Part shown: one piece after another, positions 42,760-53,294 of the stretch | How the letters are laid out: every line of letters begins with the position of its first letter | Numbering within the stretch: the first letter of the stretch is position 1 | Assembly: GCA_022494885.1 (NCBI GenBank) | Contig: JAGVSM010003598.1 | Location: 119,314 to 183,313, forward strand | Reading direction: 5' to 3' | Origin: Micrasema longulum | Taxonomy: Eukaryota; Arthropoda; Insecta; Trichoptera; Brachycentridae | DNA: 64,000 bases | Translations under genes and position numbers: made by a program | The notes under the pieces: generated by a model | Told to the model about the DNA's origin: nothing | The model's input: only the letters and a program-made list of their open reading frames with translations | Databases searched by the model: none

Positions 42760-43085
42760 ATAGAGAGCAACGGAAAGGAGAATGCGGACAAAGACAATTT
42801 ATTGCCTATGGCAGTTTTAGTAAATTTAATATTTTTAGTAAATATCTCTATGTCGTTAAATTTCGTGTTATACGTATCCATAATACGGTTAATCGTAGCG
42901 TTTTTTGACGAATTTGTTCTGCATTTAGGTATGTGGAAAAGTTGTGTATAACGCGTTTGTCTCTGTGGTACCTTGTGATTTGGGGGAATCTATTTTATCA
43001 GATATTATGTTGGTGAGTAACACTTTATCAGCCGTGGTTCGTCTATCAGCGAGAGTTTGAATATTATGAAAAATGCACGCATTGA
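42760..43085 (-). pseudogene. Jockey-like retrotransposon C-terminal remnant
   Basis: The minus strand gives IQTLADRRTTADKVLLTNII and SDKIDSP near 43050-42985. After a break it gives RIMDTYNTKFNDIEIFTK (about 42900-42850). The pattern RR-x-x-[AL]D-x-x-[FL]L-x-x-[IL][IL]-x-x-x-IDSP followed by a final [RN]-x-[MI]-x-x-YN-x-x-F-x-[DN]-[IL]-[DE]-IF is the usual end of arthropod jockey-like polyproteins. It is 5'-truncated and lacks the catalytic region. The unusually short spacer suggests an internal deletion. Confidence 0.65.
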
Positions 43086-43314
43086 AAAATTCAATTATGT
43101 GAGATTCATCTGATTGAACTATTTCACGTATTAGCTACCCGGTCAACGTTTAAAAATACGTTTTTAATGGCTTTTGAAATTTAAATACTTCGGTAAATGC
43201 AACAAAAATCTTGAAAAATATTACATATATGTGTGCCTAAGAATACTTAGATAGTTTCAAAATATGGCGTTTATTACATGGAAAAATATATTACGTATCT
43301 TATTTTCTTGCAAC

Positions 43315-43930
43315 AGAAGATGGAAAACATTAAAAAAAAGGGAAATGAAAGTCTAGACTTTTACAGGGAACTGCCACTGACCGGTTTAAGTGACCACTTT
43401 ACACACTGTGTAATATTCACCATTCTGCCAATTTATTTATTGAAATACAGATTGTATTGTAATACATTTTTGGCATATAAGTCCATGGGATTAAAAGTCC
43501 AGTGTTGAGTTGGGACGAGAAATTTGTTAGCGCTATGTTTAAACATCTACATTTCTTCAGCACTTCCACCTGTTGACTTTTGTAAAGTAAAAGAGCTGAA
43601 ACCTTTATCATGTGGGTAAGATTCATCCGGCTGAACCATTTCACCTACTAGAGAACGCCTTAAAATCGTCAATTTTTTATTCACAGTGTATAAAGTGGTC
43701 ACTATAACCGACGAGTGATAGTTTATACGCCATGTCAATGTCTAGACTTCCATATTTTTTTCACAAAAATGTTTTTAAAAAAAAAATATTTATCAACCCT
43801 TTCGGATTATTAAGTAAAATAAATTATGATTTCCTTCTCTGTTGCATCAAATTTAGATCTAAATGACACCTTAGAGAAGAAATCCAGCCTGTCTACAAGC
43901 ATTTGGAAATACTCAACACATTGTGTTTTA
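43315..43930 (+). repeat. Foldback-like repeat family F, longest copy, with an insertion
   Basis: A direct arm (GGGAACTGCCACTGACCGG, TTCACCATTCTGCC) is broken by about 105 unrelated bases (43427-43532) and resumes with GCTATGTTTAAACATCTAC to CCGGCTGAACCATTTC. Then come the inverted arm end (CAGTGTATAAAGTGGTCAC, GTCTAGACTTCCATATT) and the inverted head (AGAAATCCAGCCTGTCTAC, CAAGCATTTGGAAATACTC). The whole therefore has inverted ends. Confidence 0.7.
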
Positions 43931-43934
43931 AGTA

Positions 43935-45865
43935 TCTTTAATTAACTTGCGCTCAAAAAATAAAATAAAATATGTGATAATAGAATAAGGTTACCGAAAC
44001 AATTAAACAGCGTAAAATTGTAAGTCAATATTCATAGAAACCCTACTAGGAAGAAAAACACCACTTTTGAAGCTACTAATTTACATAATAATGACAATAT
44101 GCATATGTAAAATTAAAATTGAAGAAATGAAAAAAATGTATTAAAAAATATTAGAATTTCAAAATAGAAATAAAAAAATAAATATTTCAAAAAAACAAAT
44201 ACCGAATATAAAGAATGTTATTTACAGATTGATTTTTGTTAACTGGAAAGGTGGTAACAAAATATTTCGCGATTCATGTCAGATGAAAGGGCGTAAGTTT
44301 TATATAAAATCATTCTTTCACATAATTTTCAAGGAAATAGAAATATTGCAAATGTTTTATTACACGTGCAACTGTGACATGGCAAATAGATTCAATATTT
44401 ATTCACAAGCGTCAAATTTGTGTGCATCAAGTCGATAAATGTATGAACGTTTACAAATTCACACCAAGAGTGAAGAGTTTTGTTGATAGAAATTCTGATT
44501 TACTTTGAGAGAAAATGCCATGTTTAGAGAAATGGGAGAATCGTTACATTTATTTTACAGCGATTTGAGCTGTTTCAAAATTATTAATCGGTTTTATTTA
44601 GAATAGCTTTAGCTTTAAAATACTTATTGAAATTTCATAACTTTATCTCGATACAAAAATTTCAATAAGGCTTTAGAAAATTTGTGGGTTACAGTCAAAC
44701 TTTGAAAGTGATCCCTTACTTTACGTAAAATCCATACTTTATGGCTTAAAGACGGAAGAAATTCTTTTTTGTCAATTTGTTAAGAAGGATAAGGAAAAGT
44801 GATTATAAGTTTCAAAGTGAAAAGTTCTTGAAATTGTCTTTATAATCACGTTTTACGGAATAAAACATGTTTTAATACGATCTTTAAATTTCTTTTATTC
44901 GACATTTTGAAAGCATTTTTACGGTATGCTTACAATCCTATTGTAATGAAACCCAAAATTATTTTTCTCTTAATAAAAAGTTCGCTTTATTTAAACGCCT
45001 GATAAGAAAAATTTATGAAAGCTTAATCCGTCAATTTAATTTCCATTAAAATTCACATATATTTTTTTAATAAACTTATAGACCTTTACGATTGCTTCTG
45101 CATAAAGATAAAATATCGATGTTTTTAAAATGGTTATTAAAATAATGAAAATACTTGTCACTGGACAGATATAATATGACTGTGGTGTGACATAATATTA
45201 TAGTAAATATTTAAGCTACCCAGGAAAACAAACGCTTACTTGAATCCACAAAATTAAAAATATTTGAAAAAAGATCACACCTTTTTGCTTGGTTCAAATT
45301 GCACTTTATATTTACTTTAAAACTGTATCAGTCTCTTTAAAGTCAAATTGATTATAAAGTAGATTGTATATTATATGATATCTTTGTTTAAATAAATATG
45401 TTTATTTCCTATAATTTTATTTGATTAATAATATATGTAATTTATATTTTCATTCATTGCACAATGTTTTCTAAAACAATTAAATAAAAATGCATGTGAT
45501 ATAAGAAAATAGTAAATAGTAAATAAGTATTAAAATGTTCCAAAATATTTAATGATTTATTGCCAAATATAAAAGACTCAAAATGTACAACAATTGTTAC
45601 AATAAAAATAACTGCACATATATAAAGTGTAGCGAGAGATTTTTTTGAAAAATATATGTAAATCATAAAACGTAGTTTATATAATTGGTACACATATTAT
45701 TTATATTTTAATGTATTTCATTGCTTTGTATTTGTTTTATTATATTTTATACTATATTATTTATGTTTGGTTAATAATGATTTTAAATTTCTTTTATTTG
45801 ATTAGAGCTAGGCATTTATAATTAAGAGGTTTAAGTTTTTCTTTTTTATGTTATTGTTTTATTAG
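43935..45865. other. AT-rich sequence, no gene
   Basis: Only short chance open frames. No shared repeat was seen. Confidence 0.5.
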
Positions 45866-45869
45866 TATA

Positions 45870-45965
45870 GGACTACTTATGCTCTAAAGATAGAAAATCT
45901 CCATCTTAGAGCAGGCTGGGCCATGTTAGATGGAGACTATCATAAACAGAGAACACTCTGTTTTC
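45870..45965 (+). other. Cluster of three hairpins
   Basis: TGCTCTAA...TTAGAGCA, the perfect 9-bp TCTCCATCT (45898-45906) / AGATGGAGA (45928-45936), and AAACAGAG-AACA-CTCTGTTT (45944-45963) follow each other within 95 bases. The first two compete for the same sequence. The region may be the 3' part of an old element that ends near 45965, but no coding part is attached. Confidence 0.5.
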
Positions 45966-46049
45966 ATTTTACATTAATTGGTTTTATATAGATTCCCTGT
46001 CATTAAGTATGTATATTACTATTATTTTTTATTTGTTTTTAAATAAATA

Positions 46050-46400
46050 AAAAACCATGGTTGGCCAATTTGAGATCGTGTTTCTATTGGATACTTTAAC
46101 GGACGTGGATTATACAAGGGTAGAAGAAGGAGCGAGGATATGACGAACAGTACGTGAGGAATAAACTTCCCAGGGACTTAGAGCCTGAAACACGTTAACG
46201 TCTATAGAAGTTACCATAATCTCTTGGTGAAGTCTTTCACACCGATAATGGCACATGGATTGCAAAGCTGAAAAGTTATTTGTATAAATCTACTAGGTAA
46301 TTTTGATATCCTTTCTAATAAAAAATCTTTCTGTGATAAAAAAAACTGTTACTGTTTATACATTTAATAAATAAATAAAAAGCGTTGGGCTGTCATAAAA
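46050..46400 (+). pseudogene. Possible retrotransposon C-terminal remnant
   Basis: One frame reads YVRNKLPRDLEPETR near 46150-46195 and later WIAKLKSYLYKS. This resembles the final FN-x-LP-x-x-[LI] and FK-x-x-L-x-x-[WY]L motifs of non-LTR polyproteins. A tail AATAAATAAATAAAAAG follows at about 46366. The evidence is thin: no upstream reverse-transcriptase motif was found. Confidence 0.3.
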
Positions 46401-46935
46401 AAATATAAAAAAATGGCTAGCAACTCTTTAAGAGAAAAGGATAATTAAACGGGTGACAAGTTTTCAGTTTATTATGTGGGCAAAAAAAGGAAAATACATA
46501 TTTTTTATCAGTTATCTCAGCTTGATTCATGAATGAGCAAGAAAATTACAAAGATCAAATATATTAAAAAACCTATTTTTAACTGTGTGATAGTTATTTT
46601 TCCATTATTTTCTGAACTAGATATGCCAATAAAAATTCATAATAACATGCTATCCAGTTTTGATGTTAAATAAAACTAACGATTGTTTTAAACTATCTCC
46701 AAATCTTTTGTTAAGATAGTTTTAAGTATAGCAACTAGAATTTAAAATAGGTATTACATGGTCAGTTAAACAGATGTTTTTATCACATGCTTTAAATAAC
46801 ATCAAAGAATTGAATTAAATTGCTTCATTTCTTTTAATCTCATGGAAGTTATTTTTTTAGAATCAAGATATGATTTTATAATTAAACCAAATGAAATAAT
46901 CAGCAATTATTATTATTATTATTATGGATAACTTA

Positions 46936-46977
46936 TAAAGCGCCATTTTTGTAATAAAATACTTCAAGGGCGCTTTA
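46936..46977 (-). other. 3'-terminal hairpin of the CR1/L2-like element
   Basis: TAAAGCGCC (46936-46944) and GGCGCTTTA (46969-46977) are perfectly complementary around a 24-base loop, eleven bases from the terminal ATT repeat. 3' stem-loops next to short terminal repeats are known to be recognised by the reverse transcriptase in this clade. That role is inferred here from position only. Confidence 0.7.
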
Positions 46978-47069
46978 CATAGTGATTTTATTGTTAAATT
47001 AATTTAATTGAAGCCTTTAAATTTGTAATTTAATTAAAACAATTTATTTTGTTGTCACATGCTACGGAT

Positions 47070-48650
47070 TTATTCAAATGATTTAGAGAACAAGTGGGTT
47101 TTAAGTTTTTTCCGAAACATCACTTCACTTTCACAGCCTCGCACCTCTGCTGGGAGAGCATTCCATACCATAAGGCCTGCGACCGCAAATGTGCGTTCAC
47201 TAAATTTAGTGCGCTGTTTGCGTAGAGGTATAATAACTTTTCCTCTCACCGTAGACGTAGCTGATCTAAGCGCGAGACGCCGGTCAGCTAGTTCATCTGG
47301 AATGCATAGTTCTTTTAGATATTCCGGAGCAGAGTTGTGCAGTAACTTATACATAAGCCAACAGAGTTTGTATTCGACCCTCTGCGGAAAACGTAGCCAG
47401 TGTAGTTCCCGAAGTAGTGGAGTGATATGACTGAACTTAGAACTGAGATTCCAAAAATAAGTCTCGCTGCGGCATTCAATACAGATTGTAGGCGAGTCAT
47501 TTTGTTCATTGGTAGACCTGCATAGATATTATTACAATAATCGACTCTAGACACTACAAACGCATTTATTAATTGACGGGCGGCATCAACCGGAAAATTT
47601 TTGAGTATGCATTTAATTTGTCTCAGCTGGTAGAAGCATGAACTTATCATTCTACTAATTTGAGCGTCAAGAGAAAGGTCAGAATTGAGTAAAACTCCCA
47701 GTAGTTTAACGGTGGGTAAAGCGGTAATCCCTACATTGGGTAGAGCCGTATCCTGGATCAAATTCTGTCGTCTGGCTGAAGCCACCCACAGTTGTTCAGT
47801 TTTCGATGGGTTTAATGTTAGTCAGTTTTCAGCCATCCAGTTTCCTATTTTTTTTATGCATCCATCAATTAAATTGGTTTGTAATAAAAATAAATTTGCG
47901 TATCATCTGCATAGCAGTGAGACCACAATCCCCATTCTTGATAATGTTCTCTATATCTTTAGTGTAAAGGAGATAGAGGGGTGGACCGAATACTGACCCT
48001 TGTAGCACTCCTGTAGACACCCGAAAGTTGGTTGAGCTTTTACCCTGGAACACAACTGCATATTCTCTTTCATTAAGGTATGAACTGAACCACATATGTG
48101 CCTGATCACGAATACCATAAGTTTTCTCCAGATGTTCAAGCAAAATATTATGGTCTACAGTATCGAATGCAGCACTCATGTCCAGAAGAGCCATTAACAC
48201 CAGATTACCAGAGTCTACCGCCGTTATAATGTCAGATAGTAATCTTATCACTCCCGTCTCCGTAGAATGAAAATGTCGGTATGCCGATTGCCTTACCGAA
48301 AATAAAGAATTCTGCTCAATATAATTAACAAGCCTATGAAAAACTATTTTTGATACGATGGGAAGATTTGAAATAGGCGAAAACTGGAAAGATGTTCCAC
48401 ATCTAGTTGAGATTTTTTTTAAAGTAGAGTTACATTTGCTTTCTTTATGGCTCTCGGAACAATGCTGCGCTCCATGGATGTATTAAATAAATCTGTTGAA
48501 AATGGAGCTAAAACGTTAATGCATGTTTTCAAAAGCCATGTTGGTATCGGATCTAATATACATTGTTTGTAGGGTAATGCCGCAACCATTTCTTTAACCT
48601 CATTTATAGATGTTGGTTCAAATTTACTGAATTTTTGAAGGGCATTCGCT
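47070..48650 (-). pseudogene. CR1/L2-like reverse transcriptase, nearly complete RT domain, frameshifted
   Basis: From the 5' side (high coordinates): KFEPTSINEVKEMVAALPYK and ILDPIPTWLLKTC near 48610-48530, then a broken stretch. Next comes MSAAFDTVDHNILLEHL with the catalytic Asp of RT motif A (about 48180-48130), then GVLQGSVFGPPLYLLYTKDI. The palm box YADDTQIY is intact but in a shifted frame near 47920-47895. Then LLGVLLNSDLSLDAQISR, FVVSRVDYCNNIYAGLP and RLQSVLNAAARLIFG, and finally LLHNSAPEYLKEL and VWNALPAEVRGCES ending near 47070. At least three frameshifts make it inactive. The endonuclease domain is absent (5' truncation). Confidence 0.9.
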
Positions 48651-48699
48651 AAAATTACAGATTTTTTCGCTGAACTACACGCCAGTCAGCAATCTATAG

Positions 48700-51600
48700 T
48701 GACAGTCATAATAAAACCATTGAATGTTATGCTTTCATGGTAGTGTTGCAGTTTCGCGTTGATTAGAGTTGCAATTTATTATTTACTAATTGAAAATAGT
48801 AAAAAGGTGAATCGATAAAACAATTTATTTTTATTAAATTTTAGTATAGTATAAATTTTGTAACGTCAAAAAAATGTAACATCGTCAAATAAAATAAATT
48901 AAAGGTTGTTTACGTATTTTCCAATATGAAAAATATGTTTTGATTTTATAAATGAAAATAAAAATTAATATGCTTAGACCACAAACATTCATTATATCAA
49001 AATAATATTCTTTATTAAACTTTTCTTATTGTGTGATGAAATATTTATGCTAATTATTACATTTTCAGATGTTATTTTGTTGGAAAATTATAACCGATTT
49101 TTGGGAAAATACGCTTCTTTTCATGAAAATTAAAAAAAATAATCCATTTATTTTTAATTTCATTTCATTGTTTGCATACGAAAAATTGTTTGAAAATGCC
49201 TAACAAGGCAAAACATGGTAACAGTTGTCCGATTTTTGTCTTAAAAAAAATAAAATTATAAAATCAGTAGACGCAAATCAGGGTTGATTAAAAAATTACG
49301 ATTATAATGTGGAGTTCTACAAAATAAACGCCAACTCAATACATAAATGAAAAGAGTCCTTTCTTATTTTAAATAATCATAAGATCTAAAGTACACTGAA
49401 TTAGGAATGAAAATAATATTTTTAAAAAGGAAATTATTATATACTACGAATACCAATACAAATATGTGAAACGTATGTAGAAAAAAATATTTTATTTTCA
49501 AAATCAGTATGGATATTGTGGAGAAATGTTTTCATACATAACTTGGAAAATAAAATTGTTTAAAAATATATATATTCAAAAACGCGGATTGTTGAACGTG
49601 AATTGCGAGAATGGAAAATGATCAATTTCTAAATAATTTTTATGCTACTAGTAAGTGTACTTTTTTTTTTACTTGGCACTATTTCATGGAGCTTTATTTA
49701 TTCAAAATTGCTAAAAAACGTGATTATTTCCTATTGGACACTAAGTGACTTAAATTATAACATATTTTAAGTTTTACTGGTTGTAAACACAAGTTTGATG
49801 CACAGCGTTGTGACATCTGTGTTTAGAACTTTCTAGCTCACTTTGGTAATTTGAAACGAGTTATATGGAAGTTACTTTGTACGAAAGTGAACATTAAAAA
49901 AAAATGTTTCGAAATGCATGCAAAGGGGTTAAAGTGTCATCATCTTCACAGGGTGCAGCATTCATTTTCAGTTATGCTGTTGTGAAAATCCAGTCACGTT
50001 GGCTAACGAAACTTTTACTTCAAACTTTATACAAACTTTCAAGTAGATATGCTAACATAGTATTACTGTGAAAGCAGTGGGTCAATATAATAATGAATGT
50101 TTTACACACTTTTATTATACGACACTAAGTTGATTAAAACTACCACTCGTGGTTATCATTAAGACTCACGATATTACTTTTGATGAATGCATATTTTACT
50201 AGAGTGTATCTCTTTAGATATTGATATTTTTCAAGTTACTGAAAGAAAGTCCAGAGAAGAAAGCTTCCCTTTAGTATTTTTACCAGGTATATTTATTTTA
50301 AAAAAAAAAAGATTTTAAATTGTACGAATATTTCGTTCGTGTTACGTATGCTTTAAAATATATATTTTTCAATGAGCATAAACATACCGAATAAATAAAT
50401 TTAGATTGAAATGGTAGTTTTCTTTGGTATATCATGACGCTTATATTTTATTGCTGATTTCCATTAAACAATTCAAATGTCAAGAATAACAGCGTAAACG
50501 AGAGAGTAATGGATTATATGGGGATTTATTTTTGTATGAGATTGTGTAAATAATAGCCGAGTATGGAAAGTATTCAATTTTTTATTAAAATTTTCCTCAC
50601 GGGACCAAAAACTAAGAAAAGGAAAAAAAAAGATTAAGTACTAAACAAACATTATTACTTGTTATAAAAGTGTAGTTATATTTAAGTGTTGAAATGTCTA
50701 TTATTTTTTTAATAATTTAATGTCAATAAATTCAAAAAAATATTTAATCAAACTTACGAAAATTGGACTACTGAGAACATTTAGTAAACAAGCTAACCAA
50801 ATTAAAGTTAAAGTTAAAATATATAAAAAAATATACATATAAAATCAGTTATGTGATTTTTTTAAATCTAGAAGACAATCTAAGTTTGACCGAGTAGGCT
50901 TTTAATTGCCTTTTTAAAAATGGAAAGATTCAAAGGGCTTAAAAATGAAGTAAAATATTTGTACATTTCAATAAGAAAAAAATAAATATGATAACGTAAA
51001 AGTTACCAATAAATTAATGGACAAATATACAAATAACGTTTTAATTTTTAAAATATTTAATGTGTTATCCAACGCACTAAATTACCATTTTATTAAATTA
51101 AACTTATTCTGATCATGGTTGAGTTAAGGAGGTGGAAATATTATTTATTTTTCCCAACTAAAAGGATTGTCAAGTTATAAATAGGTTTTCTTTCCAAGAC
51201 ACCTGGACAAGGTAGGAAAATACAAGTTCCTAACTATCGGTGCACGTAACTTGCTTGACGAGCGGGTAATTTGTTAAACTTAACGTGTCAGCCCTGAAGC
51301 AATTCCTTTACCGTCTCCATTACACTAACATCAACTTTTAAACTACTTATCTTTAAATTAAGGGTTGGATGAAACAGAAATAAGATTAAATAAGGTTATA
51401 CTTTTTTTCAAAATATAACTACTATAAACTCGCTAAAATACTAGTTGCAGATTTAAATTTCTTAGTTAGAAAAGGTAAATTTAAGGTGATTCTAAATGAA
51501 AATGTGAAACTAATTATTTATTGTTGGCGCTTTTATTATTTTTTATTTAAAAATGCCATTTTTACGTTTATTTTTAATGAAAATTTTACAAATCTTGGTT

Positions 51601-52535
51601 TGCGGAAACTTTATACTATATTGTTTGTAACAAATACAATAACAATATAATTTAAGTCCTTTTCACAAAATGGTTTACAAAACAAAAAAAAATATGAATA
51701 TTTTATCGTTTTAAAGACATTTATTTGACATTTCTAATAAATTATCCTACAAAGAGTGTAAGGTGAGGGGGTTTTTAAATTGATATCCACATTTATAACC
51801 AATTCATAATAATATGATGTTTTTACGTCTAGTTTCAATATGAATATTGAATGAAGTGATGGTTCAATTTATATGGGGGGTATAACAAAAATGATTAATG
51901 GAAATCGTAACAAAGGATATCAAACCTATTCATACTATTATTGCTAGCGATACATTCTACATATCATCCATAATAAATTATGTAATGAATTTGTAGCTAA
52001 CTTGTTGTTGTATTCATTTTATTATTTTTTTAAATCCCTCACAACATTAATTATCCACAAAAAAAAACAATTATTGAAAATAACAGAAATTTGCAAAATG
52101 TGGAGCATAAAACATTGTCTATCTATTATACTGGTACAATAAATTTAACTTGTCTTAAAAATACAAATAAACCAACAATGTAATCACTTACTTAAACAAT
52201 ATATTATAATGAAATAACATTGTTTTTTTTAATGTACCATTTTATTTTTTTATAATTTAATAACAAACTTGTTTTGTCAAAACACTACGCGTTCTTAAGG
52301 GTTAATTTTTTTTATTTTATTTATTTTTCTTTTTTAAATTCTAAACAATTTTTTTTTAATTCCCGCCAAACTGCAAAAGCAGTTTTTTTGCAGGGAAGCA
52401 ATTACAGACTAATACAATATAAAATTTATACAGTAAGGGCAGAGTGGGCGTGGCTAAGGGAGAAGAAAGGGGAAACCAGAATATTATAAAAACAACGATA
52501 TAGGAAATAGACTAAAAAATACATATAAAAAACTG
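48700..52535. other. Long AT-rich stretch, no gene or shared repeat
   Basis: Nearly 4 kb without a recognisable repeat, RNA or coding frame; the longest featureless stretch in the window. The only mildly GC-richer segment is around 51180-51310. Confidence 0.5.
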
Positions 52536-52540
52536 ATAAA

Positions 52541-52835
52541 TTAGATTAAATTGTTATTAAGATCCTTTTTTATTTCTCGTATTTCAAAGTTATTAAGTGT
52601 ATATCCTTTTTTGTTAATATGTAAAGTTTTAATACTACCTTCAAAGTTGAATGAGTGATTATTTGTAAGAATATATTCTACGAACTCTGAAAAATTGCTG
52701 ATTTTAAGCCATCGCATTTGTCTTTTAATTCTAGCTTTAAATCTTCCTGATGTTTTTCTAATATAAAATAAATTGCAGTCGTGACAAGTTAACTTGTGAA
52801 TCACTGATTTATCTAATGTATCAGTTTTCTATTTT
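52541..52835 (-). pseudogene. Penelope-like element, GIY-YIG endonuclease remnant
   Basis: The minus strand from about 52835 reads DKSVIHKLTCHDCNLFYIRK, then SGRFKARI, FSEFVEYILTNNHSF, LHINKKGYTLNNFEIREIKK and a stop near 52541. The pattern Y-x-[LI]-x-C-x-x-C-x-x-x-YIG-x-T-x-x-x-F-x-x-R is the zinc-linked GIY-YIG domain that follows the reverse transcriptase in Penelope-like elements. The second motif is YIR instead of YIG, and the usual EH after the Arg is RQ, so catalytic residues are damaged. No reverse-transcriptase part is visible upstream; the copy is truncated there. Confidence 0.8.
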
Positions 52836-53139
52836 GTGTTTTTTAGTCTATTTCCCATATTGTTGTTTGTGTAATATGCTGGTCGTATGTCATCTAGTAA
52901 CTTCAATCTTTAAACAAGTAAGTATTTTTTTTTAAAATAAAGTGGTAAAAACAAAAAAAACAAAGTGATTTCATTGTGATATATTGGATAAAAATGTTTC
53001 ACAAAGTTAGTGTTTCAAAAATTAAAAATACTTTTTTAAGCATTCATTTCTTTCTCTCCTTTTATTTAAACTTTCTTATCAAAGACTTGTACCGAATGAT
53101 TTGTGTATCTTCTTTTTCCACATCCGTTCCTAGGTGGAG

Positions 53140-53290
53140 CATGTGAACATCAACATACGGCTGTAGGAGACCCTATCGCCAGCCAGCACCCTCGCCTCCG
53201 ACCATATCAATCGCGCGTATCTTAGTTCCACCAAATAAGGCCAAAATATCGTCATCGACGTCCTTTTAAGATGGCGGGAGCCCATAAGTG
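53140..53290 (-). repeat. Dispersed repeat family H, copy 3
   Basis: The minus strand carries TGGTGGAACTAAGATACGCG, ATTGATATGGTCGG and GTGCTGGCTGGCGATAGGGTCTCC, colinear with 9865-9965 and 24535-24625. One frame gives DDILALFGGTKIRAID, which hints at the C-terminal tail of an RTE-type polyprotein (GG-x-x-x-x-x-x-A-x-DR-x-x-W). This is a tentative assignment. Confidence 0.45.
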
Positions 53291-53294
53291 TGAA

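Larger units (their letters stand above)
46907..48650 (-). mobile_element. CR1/L2-like non-LTR retrotransposon, longest copy in the window
   Basis: About 1.74 kb on the minus strand: a 5'-truncated polyprotein from the start of the reverse-transcriptase domain to its C terminus, then a short 3' untranslated region. That region contains a perfect 9-bp hairpin and ends in (TAA)n (plus strand ATTATTATTATT at 46907-46925). Short tandem repeats at the 3' end instead of a poly(A) tail are typical of CR1/L2 elements. Confidence 0.85.

Noticed and set aside
43278..43738. Open frames of 60-76 codons on both strands
   Set aside because: They lie within the foldback-like repeat family F; other copies of the repeat do not keep the frames.
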